Positions 52,884 through 61,077 of a DNA stretch of 64,000 nt are shown here, piece after piece. A program made the translations under genes and the position numbers. The notes under the pieces are model-generated. The model was not told the origin of the DNA. It did no database searches and saw only the letters and a list, made by a program, of their open reading frames with translations. Every line of letters begins with the position of its first letter. Position 1 is the stretch's first letter. This stretch comes from CAG-882 sp050874385 (lineage in GTDB: Bacteria > Bacillota > Clostridia > Lachnospirales > Lachnospiraceae). The stretch lies in contig JBNMKO010000008.1 of NCBI GenBank assembly GCA_050874385.1, positions 1 to 64,000 of the forward strand. The letters are read 5' to 3'.

Positions 52884-53975
52884 TTGAATAGACGAAGAAA
52901 TAAGGTGGATATGGAAAAGGTATTTGCCACCGTCATCTCTCTTGCCATCATGGTTGCTCTGGTGGTTGGAGTAGTATCTATACTTAGAAGCAATAATTCG
53001 AAAGGTGATAACAAACAGAATTATATTGATTTGAATGAAATCAACGAGGCTTTAGGTGAGAGTGGGCAGAACACACCGGAGTCCGGCGAAAGCATGGAGG
53101 AACAGACAAATGTTGCAAGAAATGATGAAAAAGACATCAAAGATGATAAGAGCAATGATGAAAAAAATACGACAAAAGGCAATGACAATTCCGTCAACCC
53201 TTCGGAAGAAAGTGTTGAAAGCGGAGAGAACGATGTGGCGAAAAATACAGATAATAAAGGACAAAAGGACGCAGAAAATACAGTAGGTGAGGAGAGCACA
53301 GCCGCACAGCAGGAAAATACGAGCGACAACGCCGAGGTCGGGGCAACGGTTGCCGACGGCGGCACTCAGGATGAGGCGCAGACTGTTGTGGACGGCACGG
53401 ATGTAGCGCAGGCGGGGGAGAGCTTGCCGGCAGACAATGGGGAGAATGTATCTGAGGGGGTGCAGACAGCAGAGGGAGAGACAGTTGAAAATCCTGAAAA
53501 TATAGGTGACACCACACCTGTAAATGCGAGCACCGCAACCATACTTGGCTATAACTTCAACGAGGAGAGCACAATGATGTGGCCGGCTACCGGCGATGTC
53601 ATCTTAAATTACAACATGACCAACACAATATATTTTCCTACGCTTGATGTGTACAGATGCAATCCGGCAATCGTCATAAGCGCGCCGGAGGACTCGGTTG
53701 TCTGTGCGGCGGCAGACGGTATTGTGATTGCGGTGTATGAGACAAATGAGACCGGGCTTACAATGGAGATTGCGCTTGGAAATGACTATGTTATGACTTA
53801 CGGACAGCTCAAAAATCTCGCTGTAGGTGTGGGAAGTCAGGTGAAAAGAGGCGATGTGCTCGCCGCTGTGGCAGCACCGAGCCAGTACTATACCGTTGAG
53901 GGAAGCAATCTGTACTTCAAGCTTGACAAGGCGGGGACAAGCGTGAACCCTATGGATTTCATTGACGCAGAGTAG
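52884..53975 (+). CDS. spoIIQ: SpoIIQ-like protein with degenerate M23 domain
   Basis: This 363-residue protein starts at TTG 52884, preceded by AGGAGG at 6 bases; the longer frame from 52722 has no ribosome site. A membrane segment (VFATVISLAIMVALVVGVVS) is followed by a long acidic Asn/Glu/Asp-rich linker (about 45-225) and a C-terminal LytM/M23-like domain (about 235-360). Zinc ligands are replaced: NPAIVIS, YGQL and LYFKL stand where family peptidases have His. It is therefore a binding, not cleaving, domain, as in Bacillus SpoIIQ. The neighbouring spoIID-like gene supports an engulfment role. Confidence 0.75.
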   Translation: MNRRRNKVDMEKVFATVISLAIMVALVVGVVSILRSNNSKGDNKQNYIDLNEINEALGESGQNTPESGESMEEQTNVARNDEKDIKDDKSNDEKNTTKGNDNSVNPSEESVESGENDVAKNTDNKGQKDAENTVGEESTAAQQENTSDNAEVGATVADGGTQDEAQTVVDGTDVAQAGESLPADNGENVSEGVQTAEGETVENPENIGDTTPVNASTATILGYNFNEESTMMWPATGDVILNYNMTNTIYFPTLDVYRCNPAIVISAPEDSVVCAAADGIVIAVYETNETGLTMEIALGNDYVMTYGQLKNLAVGVGSQVKRGDVLAAVAAPSQYYTVEGSNLYFKLDKAGTSVNPMDFIDAE

Positions 53976-54040
53976 AGAAGATAATTGCCAAGAGCATAAT
54001 ATAATAGAGAAGATAGTGATAATTTTTCCCTTATAAATTT

Positions 54041-54087
54041 AAAGCCTGAAATCTGTTCACATAAAGTGAATACGGATTTCAGGCTTT
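54041..54087. terminator. Bidirectional terminator between converging genes
   Basis: The perfect 13-bp arms aaagcctgaaatc and gatttcaggcttt contain a smaller inner gttcac/gtgaat stem. The flanking A and T tracts serve both converging genes. Confidence 0.85.
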
Positions 54088-54105
54088 GGTTTTGTATATG
54101 GACGT

Positions 54106-56190
54106 TTATTTTCTTAGAACACTCTCTACATATTCCATAACATATATGTTGTCCTCCGGCATTTGACAGCCCACGAGGTATGTGCCGTTGTTGTCGGTAC
54201 TTCTTATAATCTTGCCGTCAAAGACGTTGTGCGCCGTGAGCACAAAGTTGTCAATAGTCACGCAGATGTCAGCACCCTTGCTGTCGGCAAAGAAGCTGTC
54301 CTTGCTTGAAAATGCAAAACCGTTGGCGCTTATGTTGTCCATTGTGGCATCGTATACCTGACCGGTCTTTTTGTTCGTTATCGTACAGTGGTTGTGGACA
54401 TCTATTCTAGGATATTTGCGGCGGTTGGTTATCTTAGGTCTTGTGCTTATGTTTACAGTGACATTGCCTCCGTCGGATGGTGCAAGTTCAGCTTTCTCCC
54501 AACAGTAGAGAACATTGCCGACTGTGACATTCACACTGCATGGGACAGCCTTTTTAAATGAAGGAATATGGGCAGAGCCCACAACTATTCCCATTGGAAG
54601 CTGTTCTACAAGTTCGCCGTGGTATTCAGCATCTTCTCCGCCCACGTTGGTGTGGATGATAACCTTCATGCCGGGGTGGACATCCTCGATACCCATAAAT
54701 CCGCCTACACCCAGCTCGCACATGAGAGCCTCGATAACCTCCTCAATTTCGTTGATGTTCTCGGAGCTTTCGGTGTACTTGCTCACCATACGCTTGCTCG
54801 TGTCACTCGAATCGGAGATACAGTTGTTCATGTTGGTGACGATGGATGAAACCTGTTCCATGTTGTCCACAAGCTGATGGTTGGAGACCTCGACATCCTT
54901 CATGGCGTTGTCTATAACCTGAATATGTTCGCCTAGCTGTTTTGAGTCGGCGGTAATCTTGTTCACGTTCTCGCCCGTGAGAGTCACTTTCTCGAGGGTG
55001 GTGGCAATGAGCTTTAATGTCTCCTCTATGGATGCGGTCATTTTAGCTGAGGTCTCATCAAGACGTATGAGGGCATCCTCAATCTGGCCGGACGAGGATT
55101 TTGTCTCGGTGCTGAGTGTACGAATCTGTTCGGCAACCACAGCGAAGCCGCGTCCAGCATCGCCTGCCCTTGCAGCTTCAATGGAGGCATTGAGGGCGAG
55201 GAGGTTTGTCTGACTTGAAATGCTCTGTATGGTGCTTGTCTCCTCCTTAACCTTCTCAAACTCCGCCTTGAAATCGTGGAGCACCTTGTCGACCTCGGAT
55301 GAGAGCTGTGACATTGTGTGCGTCGTCTTTACAAGCTCCTCAAGGTCTGTGCCGCTGACTGTGGCGTGTTCCTGCGACTCCGATGTCAGAGTTACCATCT
55401 GCTCGATAAGCTCGGCGACATTTGTCACCTGTGAGTTGATGTCTGTCGTCATCTCGAGGGATGACGCGGTTCTGTCCATAAGGCTGTTGCTGTTCTGTGT
55501 CAGCTCATTCATTCCAAGAACGACCACATCGGAGCCGTGCTTGTTCTCGGATGCAAGCTCATTTACAACGGTTATTCCGTCCATTATCGTGTTGCTCGCC
55601 GTCTTGACCTTCTCCACCGTGTTGACAACGCGCTCGAGGTCTGACTTTATGCTGTCAGTCATCGCACCGTCGGACTCGTTTAAGTGCTTTATTGACATGA
55701 CATAGCAGATGTAGCAGAGTATGATACACGATAGCTGGAGCTGATAGTCCTTGACGTATGCGTCGGATGTGTAGCCTGCCATATATTTGTAGACAGCTCC
55801 AAGTATGATTATTATGGTGTTGGCTATGCCGCATTTCACTATAAAGCCCTTGTCCTTATAGATTATCAATAGGCTGGTAACGGGCAGTATGTATGTGAAT
55901 GCGATAACCGACTCGGTGGTACACAGCACGAAAGTGTAAAAAATTCCATAGCCGATTACCAGATTGTACTTGTATATGTCTGTGGCTTTGCCCTTAATCT
56001 TCATTAAAATCTCGCCGGATATGAATGGAATCCAGCACAGTAAAAGAAAAATAATGTAATTTGTACCCGGATATAAACCCTTTGGTACGTCGCTTCCATA
56101 ATTGGCAGACAAAAGTATGGCAAATACAAGCCATATGCGTCTCGCCTTTTGATTGGCTTTCTCTTTAAAGACATTTGCGTCGTAAGTCAT
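54106..56190 (-). CDS. Methyl-accepting chemotaxis protein with C-terminal PilZ domain
   Basis: This 694-residue protein starts at ATG 56190 behind GGGAGG. About six membrane helices (20-175) replace the usual periplasmic sensor. A long coiled-coil MCP signalling domain (about 185-510) has the hairpin tip QTNLLALNASIEAARAGDAG and GRGFAVVAEQIRTLS. A PilZ-like domain (about 515-694) carries RKYPR and DNISANGF, matching the RxxxR and [D/N]xSxxG c-di-GMP motifs. The protein could couple chemotaxis signalling to c-di-GMP (inference). An MCP with PilZ at the C-terminus is an uncommon order. Confidence 0.87.
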   Translation of the reverse strand: MTYDANVFKEKANQKARRIWLVFAILLSANYGSDVPKGLYPGTNYIIFLLLCWIPFISGEILMKIKGKATDIYKYNLVIGYGIFYTFVLCTTESVIAFTYILPVTSLLIIYKDKGFIVKCGIANTIIIILGAVYKYMAGYTSDAYVKDYQLQLSCIILCYICYVMSIKHLNESDGAMTDSIKSDLERVVNTVEKVKTASNTIMDGITVVNELASENKHGSDVVVLGMNELTQNSNSLMDRTASSLEMTTDINSQVTNVAELIEQMVTLTSESQEHATVSGTDLEELVKTTHTMSQLSSEVDKVLHDFKAEFEKVKEETSTIQSISSQTNLLALNASIEAARAGDAGRGFAVVAEQIRTLSTETKSSSGQIEDALIRLDETSAKMTASIEETLKLIATTLEKVTLTGENVNKITADSKQLGEHIQVIDNAMKDVEVSNHQLVDNMEQVSSIVTNMNNCISDSSDTSKRMVSKYTESSENINEIEEVIEALMCELGVGGFMGIEDVHPGMKVIIHTNVGGEDAEYHGELVEQLPMGIVVGSAHIPSFKKAVPCSVNVTVGNVLYCWEKAELAPSDGGNVTVNISTRPKITNRRKYPRIDVHNHCTITNKKTGQVYDATMDNISANGFAFSSKDSFFADSKGADICVTIDNFVLTAHNVFDGKIIRSTDNNGTYLVGCQMPEDNIYVMEYVESVLRK

Positions 56191-56422
56191 AATCAAGCCT
56201 CCCTTGTATTTTTTAGGTAAATTAACAAATATATTCTATTCCTTTTCTTTGCATGTTTCAAGCTGTTTTTGTATCAATATAAGTACAATTTTAATAGGCA
56301 TTTGAGATAAAAAGTCCTATAGGAAATATAGGAAAATTGGAAATTATAAAAATTTGCCATAGTGTTGAAATAATTAGAAATATGATGTATACTATTCTTA
56401 TTACACTTATTGGGAGTACAAT

Positions 56423-59400
56423 ATGAAGGAGAAAAAGTCAATGGATATACAAGAACAGGTGTATGATGAGGTTATTTCAAAGCAGCTTGATGATGATGGC
56501 TCGGAGAGTCTTGGAAGTAAGATTAATGAGCCGTACAAATACTTTAATATTGGCGGGATAAAGAGAAAGCTTGATATCCCTCAAAAGACAAAAAGAGAGG
56601 GCGAGGAGCTTATTCGTGATAGGAAGATAGCACTTGAGAAGGCGGCGGGAGGATATCTTCCGGATATGTATGACTACGCATGTAGATTTTCGGGAACTGC
56701 CCGCGGTGTGAAATATGGCAGAATGGTATCTTTTCAGGTGAGTGTGACAGTGGGAAGAAACGATATCATAGATACGGCATGTGCGTGTGAGGCTTGTTCG
56801 TCATATAACAATTACTATTCAAAAGGAATGTGCAAGTATGTATCGGCGCTGCTCGACCTCGTTGAGGATTACACGGCAAAGCACAGCATAGGCGATGCCA
56901 CAGATGCAAGGGCAAAACAGCTTTTGAATGCGTACAGTTCAAGGATGGAGTCAAATGTCATTTCGAGAAATTATGCCGATGATGGTTCCGTTTCAATTGA
57001 GCCGAGAATTGTCAAAAAAAATGATAGACTGATGCTGTCATTCAAGGTGGGAACTGACAAAAAGTTTGTAATCAAGGACCTTGCAAAATTTGCGGAGAAT
57101 GTGAAAATGAGCGCAAATGATGTGTACGGTTCAGATATGAACATAAATCATCGTCTGGAAAATTTTACGGGGGAAAGTCAAAGGTGGATTGGGTTTATCA
57201 ACAGCGCGGTTGAGGAGGAAAAGAGACTGCGCGAGAGGATATCCGATGCCGCATCGGGCAAAATTATTTCACCAAAGATTGAGAGCATAGAGCTTTACGG
57301 ATGGCGAATTGACAGGCTGTTTGAGCTGGCAGAAAATACTCCTGTCAGCTATGAGAATAAAGACAGATTCAGAAAAGCTGTGATATGCCGGCTCACGGAG
57401 GGAAATCCAAAGCTTACAATGGAGATAAAACCGAGAATGATAGACGGTGTATTTGATGGCATATATGTAAGTATGAGCCTTCCGCTTTTATGCAAGGGCG
57501 CAAATGCGATATATTATGTCGATGATGATAGAGATATAATATCAAGGACAGACCCGGATTTTTATTACAGATTAAAGCCGTTTTTTGACAACAGGAATGC
57601 CTGGTATTTTGGCATGGTTATCGGAAGAAAGAGCCTTTCCGACTTTTATTACAGCGTACTTTCAGATATCCGCGACTATGTAAATATTGTTGAGGGCAAT
57701 GTTGAGGTGATAGAGCAGTATCTTGCGCCTTCTGCAAAGTTTGCCTTTTATCTGGACTCGGTTGACGGTGATGTGACATGCCGTGCAAAGGTAAAATACG
57801 GCGAGAAGGAGTTCTCATGTCTTGACCAGCTTCGCACAAGCAGGGCATTGCTTGAAGGATTTCGTCAGGCGGCAAAGGAAAAGCAGATACTCGCAATTCT
57901 TGTCAGCCTTTTTCCTGAGTATGACAGTGTTGAGGATAAAGTGTACTGCGGCGGTGATTCGGACAAGGTGTTTGAAGTTGTGACAAATGGCGTTGAGAAG
58001 CTTGCGGAATTTGGGGATGTGTTCTGCACAAAGCGTTTTAAGAGCTTAAATGTGATAAAGCATGCGAAGGTGAGCGTGGGAGTGAGGATTTCCAGCGGAT
58101 TGTTGGACCTTGAGATAACGACTGATGAGCTGTCGCATGAGGAGCTCATGGAAATTCTTGGTCATTACAAGAGCCATAAAAGATACTATCGCATCAAATC
58201 AGGAGGTTATGTTGATTTAAACGAGGATTCAATTCAGATGCTTCTCGAGATGATGGAGACAATGAGGCTGTCGCCAAAGGATTTTGTCGACGGCAGGATG
58301 CACCTTCCGATATACAGGACACTCTACCTTGACAAGATGCTTGAGGAGCATGAGGAGGTTTATAATACAAGGGACAATGTGTTCCGCGAGATAGTAAAAA
58401 ATATGAAGACGGTAAACGACGCGGATTACAATGTGCCAAGGGGCTTGAACGCGACGCTTAGAAAATATCAGAAAACGGGTTTCAGATGGATAAGAACACT
58501 TGAAGCCAACGGTTTTGGCGGCATACTTGCCGATGACATGGGACTTGGCAAGACATTGCAGGCTATAGCGGTGCTTTTGTCGGCGAAGGAGGAGGGCAGA
58601 ACGGGGACATCGCTTGTGGTTTCTCCAAGCTCACTTGTGTACAACTGGGGGGATGAGCTTGCAAAGTTTGCACCTTCGCTTAAAGTCATGCTTGTCACGG
58701 GGACACAGGATGTGAGGACGCGCATTATCAGTGAGTACGAGCAACAGGGAGCGGACGTGATTGTCACATCCTATGACCTTTTAAAGAGGGATATAGCTCT
58801 GTATGAGGGAAAGACCTTTGAATATGAGATAATAGATGAGGCTCAGTACATTAAAAATCAGACGACGGCGGCAGCCAAGGCGGTAAAGCTTATAGACAGC
58901 AGGGCAAAGTTTGCGCTGACAGGAACGCCTATTGAGAACAGGCTGAGTGAGCTTTGGAGCATATTTGATTACCTTATGCCGGGATTTTTATATGGGTATG
59001 ATTTGTTTAAGAGCGAGTTTGAGATACCTATTGTCAAGTATCAGGACGAGGAGGCAGTGGCAAGGCTGCAAAAGATGGTCAGACCTTTCATTTTGCGCCG
59101 CCTTAAAAAGGATGTTTTAAAAGACCTTCCTGAGAAGCTTGAGGAGAGCAGGATTGTAAAGTTCGAGGAGGAACAGCAAAGACTGTATGATGCGCAGGTT
59201 CTTCAGATGAAAAATGAGGTTTCCGTGGGGACTGATTTGGACTTTAACAAAAAGAAGTTACAGATTTTGACGCAGCTTACAAAGCTAAGGCAGATATGCT
59301 GTGACCCGCGTTTGTGTTACGGCAATTACGACGGAGGGTCGGCAAAGCTTGAGTCGTGTATGGAGCTTATACAGAGCGCGATTGACGGAGGGCACAGACT

Positions 59401-59851
59401 TCTTCTCTTTTCGCAGTTTACAAGTATGCTCGAGATTATCGAAAAACGTCTTGCAGAGAGCAATATAGAATATTATAAGATAATAGGAGATACGAAAAAG
59501 CGCAAGAGAGTTGAGCTTGTAAAGCAGTTCAACGAGGGGAATGTCCCGGTGTTTCTGATTTCGTTGAAGGCGGGCGGCGTAGGACTTAACCTTATCGGCG
59601 CGGATATGGTCATTCACTATGACCCGTGGTGGAATGTGGCTGTGCAAAATCAGGCAACCGACAGAGTGCACAGGATAGGGCAGACAAAGAAGGTCACAGT
59701 CTACAAGATGGTTGCGAAAAATACAATCGAGGAGAAGATTGTGAAACTTCAGGAGAGCAAGAGCGACCTTGCCGACAGCATAATAAGCGGTGACAATGTC
59801 GGAATGAGCAGTATGAGCAGGGAGGAGTTTATGGAGCTGCTTGATGTTTAA
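56423..59851 (+). CDS. SNF2-family helicase with SWIM-like zinc finger
   Basis: In this 1142-residue protein, an N-terminal Cys-rich segment (CACEACSSYNNYYSKGMCKY, about 115-134) resembles a SWIM finger. A long middle region is followed by the SNF2 ATPase: DDMGLGKT with Lys710, DEAQYIKN from Asp805, LTGTPIENRLSELWSIFDYL, and helicase motif V/VI segments FLISLKAGGVGLNL and QATDRVHRIGQ. It is a DNA translocase of the RapA/bacterial SNF2 type. The cellular role is not clear. ATG 56423 has GGGAG upstream; ATG 56441 is an alternative. A terminator follows. Confidence 0.9.
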   Translation: MKEKKSMDIQEQVYDEVISKQLDDDGSESLGSKINEPYKYFNIGGIKRKLDIPQKTKREGEELIRDRKIALEKAAGGYLPDMYDYACRFSGTARGVKYGRMVSFQVSVTVGRNDIIDTACACEACSSYNNYYSKGMCKYVSALLDLVEDYTAKHSIGDATDARAKQLLNAYSSRMESNVISRNYADDGSVSIEPRIVKKNDRLMLSFKVGTDKKFVIKDLAKFAENVKMSANDVYGSDMNINHRLENFTGESQRWIGFINSAVEEEKRLRERISDAASGKIISPKIESIELYGWRIDRLFELAENTPVSYENKDRFRKAVICRLTEGNPKLTMEIKPRMIDGVFDGIYVSMSLPLLCKGANAIYYVDDDRDIISRTDPDFYYRLKPFFDNRNAWYFGMVIGRKSLSDFYYSVLSDIRDYVNIVEGNVEVIEQYLAPSAKFAFYLDSVDGDVTCRAKVKYGEKEFSCLDQLRTSRALLEGFRQAAKEKQILAILVSLFPEYDSVEDKVYCGGDSDKVFEVVTNGVEKLAEFGDVFCTKRFKSLNVIKHAKVSVGVRISSGLLDLEITTDELSHEELMEILGHYKSHKRYYRIKSGGYVDLNEDSIQMLLEMMETMRLSPKDFVDGRMHLPIYRTLYLDKMLEEHEEVYNTRDNVFREIVKNMKTVNDADYNVPRGLNATLRKYQKTGFRWIRTLEANGFGGILADDMGLGKTLQAIAVLLSAKEEGRTGTSLVVSPSSLVYNWGDELAKFAPSLKVMLVTGTQDVRTRIISEYEQQGADVIVTSYDLLKRDIALYEGKTFEYEIIDEAQYIKNQTTAAAKAVKLIDSRAKFALTGTPIENRLSELWSIFDYLMPGFLYGYDLFKSEFEIPIVKYQDEEAVARLQKMVRPFILRRLKKDVLKDLPEKLEESRIVKFEEEQQRLYDAQVLQMKNEVSVGTDLDFNKKKLQILTQLTKLRQICCDPRLCYGNYDGGSAKLESCMELIQSAIDGGHRLLLFSQFTSMLEIIEKRLAESNIEYYKIIGDTKKRKRVELVKQFNEGNVPVFLISLKAGGVGLNLIGADMVIHYDPWWNVAVQNQATDRVHRIGQTKKVTVYKMVAKNTIEEKIVKLQESKSDLADSIISGDNVGMSSMSREEFMELLDV

Positions 59852-59885
59852 AAATATTTAAGGAAAAGTGCGAGAATATCTAAAA

Positions 59886-59916
59886 AGAAGCAGGCTTGTA
59901 TGAGTCTGCTTTTTTG
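59886..59916 (+). terminator. Intrinsic terminator after the SNF2 gene
   Basis: The arms aagcaggct and agtctgctt flank a short loop and are followed by TTTTT. The remaining region 59917-60133 is AT-rich with no supported gene. Confidence 0.75.
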
Positions 59917-60133
59917 TTAAAAAAAATATTGAAATGGCTATTGATATTCAAACGGATATTAATAATTTTCCAACAAAAGACTATTGCATTTTTAAGTTAT
60001 ATATGATAGTATTCAGGCATACAATAAGTAGTAATTAAAACTACATCATAAAATAATATAAGCCATAAGATGCGGAAATGCCAATCGGGTTCCGCAATAT
60101 GACACAATATTATCTAAGAAAGGAGAATATGAC

Positions 60134-60820
60134 ATGAGGGAATTGATAGAGAATATTGAGGAGAATGGACTTAAAGACAAGTGGAGTGCGATAACGCACT
60201 TTATAGGTATGCTTATGACGATGCTGGCGGCGGTGCCGCTTCTTATGAGAGCTGCCAAAGCACCTGACAAGATACATTTGATATCGCTTGCGATATTTGC
60301 CGTGAGCATGATTCTCTTGTATGGCGCGAGTGCGACTTATCACTCTGTCCGCTCGTCACAGAAAGTTCAGACCATATTGAGAAAAATTGACCATACAATG
60401 ATTTTTGTGCTGATTGCAGGCTCGTACACACCGATATGCCTTGTCGTGTTAAACGGCACTATAGGATATGTGATGCTTGCCCTTGTATGGGGAATTGCAA
60501 TTGCGGGAATTGTAATAAAGATTTGCTGGATTACATGCCCTAAATGGTTTTCATCGGCACTTTATATTGCGATGGGCTGGATATGCCTTATAGCGTTTTC
60601 TAAAATATATACGGCGCTTTCGGGCCCGGCATTTTACTGGCTGTTAGCGGGAGGACTTATATACACGGTGGGCGGAGTAATATACGCACTCAAGGTTCCC
60701 GGCTTTGACGCGAGACATAAAAGTTTCGGTTCACATGAGATTTTCCATCTGTTTGTCATGGGTGGAAGTATATGCCATTTTATATTGATGTTTCAGTATA
60801 TTACGGTGTTTCCGATGTAG
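60134..60820 (+). CDS. Hemolysin III / PAQR-family membrane protein
   Basis: This 228-residue protein has seven predicted helices and PAQR/HlyIII-type motifs: WSAITHFIGMLMT near the start, SATYHSVRSS, DHTMIFVLIAGSYTPICL, and FGSHEIFHLFVMGGSICHFI at the end. The conserved His residues form a membrane zinc site in this superfamily. The start has AAGGAG. Its physiological role in Firmicutes is unsettled. A terminator lies directly behind it. Confidence 0.9.
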   Translation: MRELIENIEENGLKDKWSAITHFIGMLMTMLAAVPLLMRAAKAPDKIHLISLAIFAVSMILLYGASATYHSVRSSQKVQTILRKIDHTMIFVLIAGSYTPICLVVLNGTIGYVMLALVWGIAIAGIVIKICWITCPKWFSSALYIAMGWICLIAFSKIYTALSGPAFYWLLAGGLIYTVGGVIYALKVPGFDARHKSFGSHEIFHLFVMGGSICHFILMFQYITVFPM

Positions 60821-60824
60821 AATA

Positions 60825-60864
60825 GGCTCGTCAGGATTTTATGAAATAATCTTGGCGGGCTTTT
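60825..60864 (+). terminator. Intrinsic terminator after the hemolysin III gene
   Basis: The arms ggctcgtcaggatt and aatcttggcgggct pair with a few G-U contacts and are followed by TTTGTTGTTT. The region 60865-61077 has no gene; it contains the promoter area of the GH2 gene. Confidence 0.7.
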
Positions 60865-61077
60865 GTTGTTTCTGGTAAAATATTTATATAGTACAAAAAA
60901 TTCTAAAAATGCAATATATTATAACAAAAATTGCCCTCGAGGAAGTATAATTGTCACATGAGAAAAGATTGTTGGCAGTGATAAATAGTTCAGCGCGGTT
61001 GATGTAATCATGGCTGATATGGGAGTTTGGCACATGTTTTTGAGATATTAGAATTTTGCATTTAGGGAGGCATAGTG

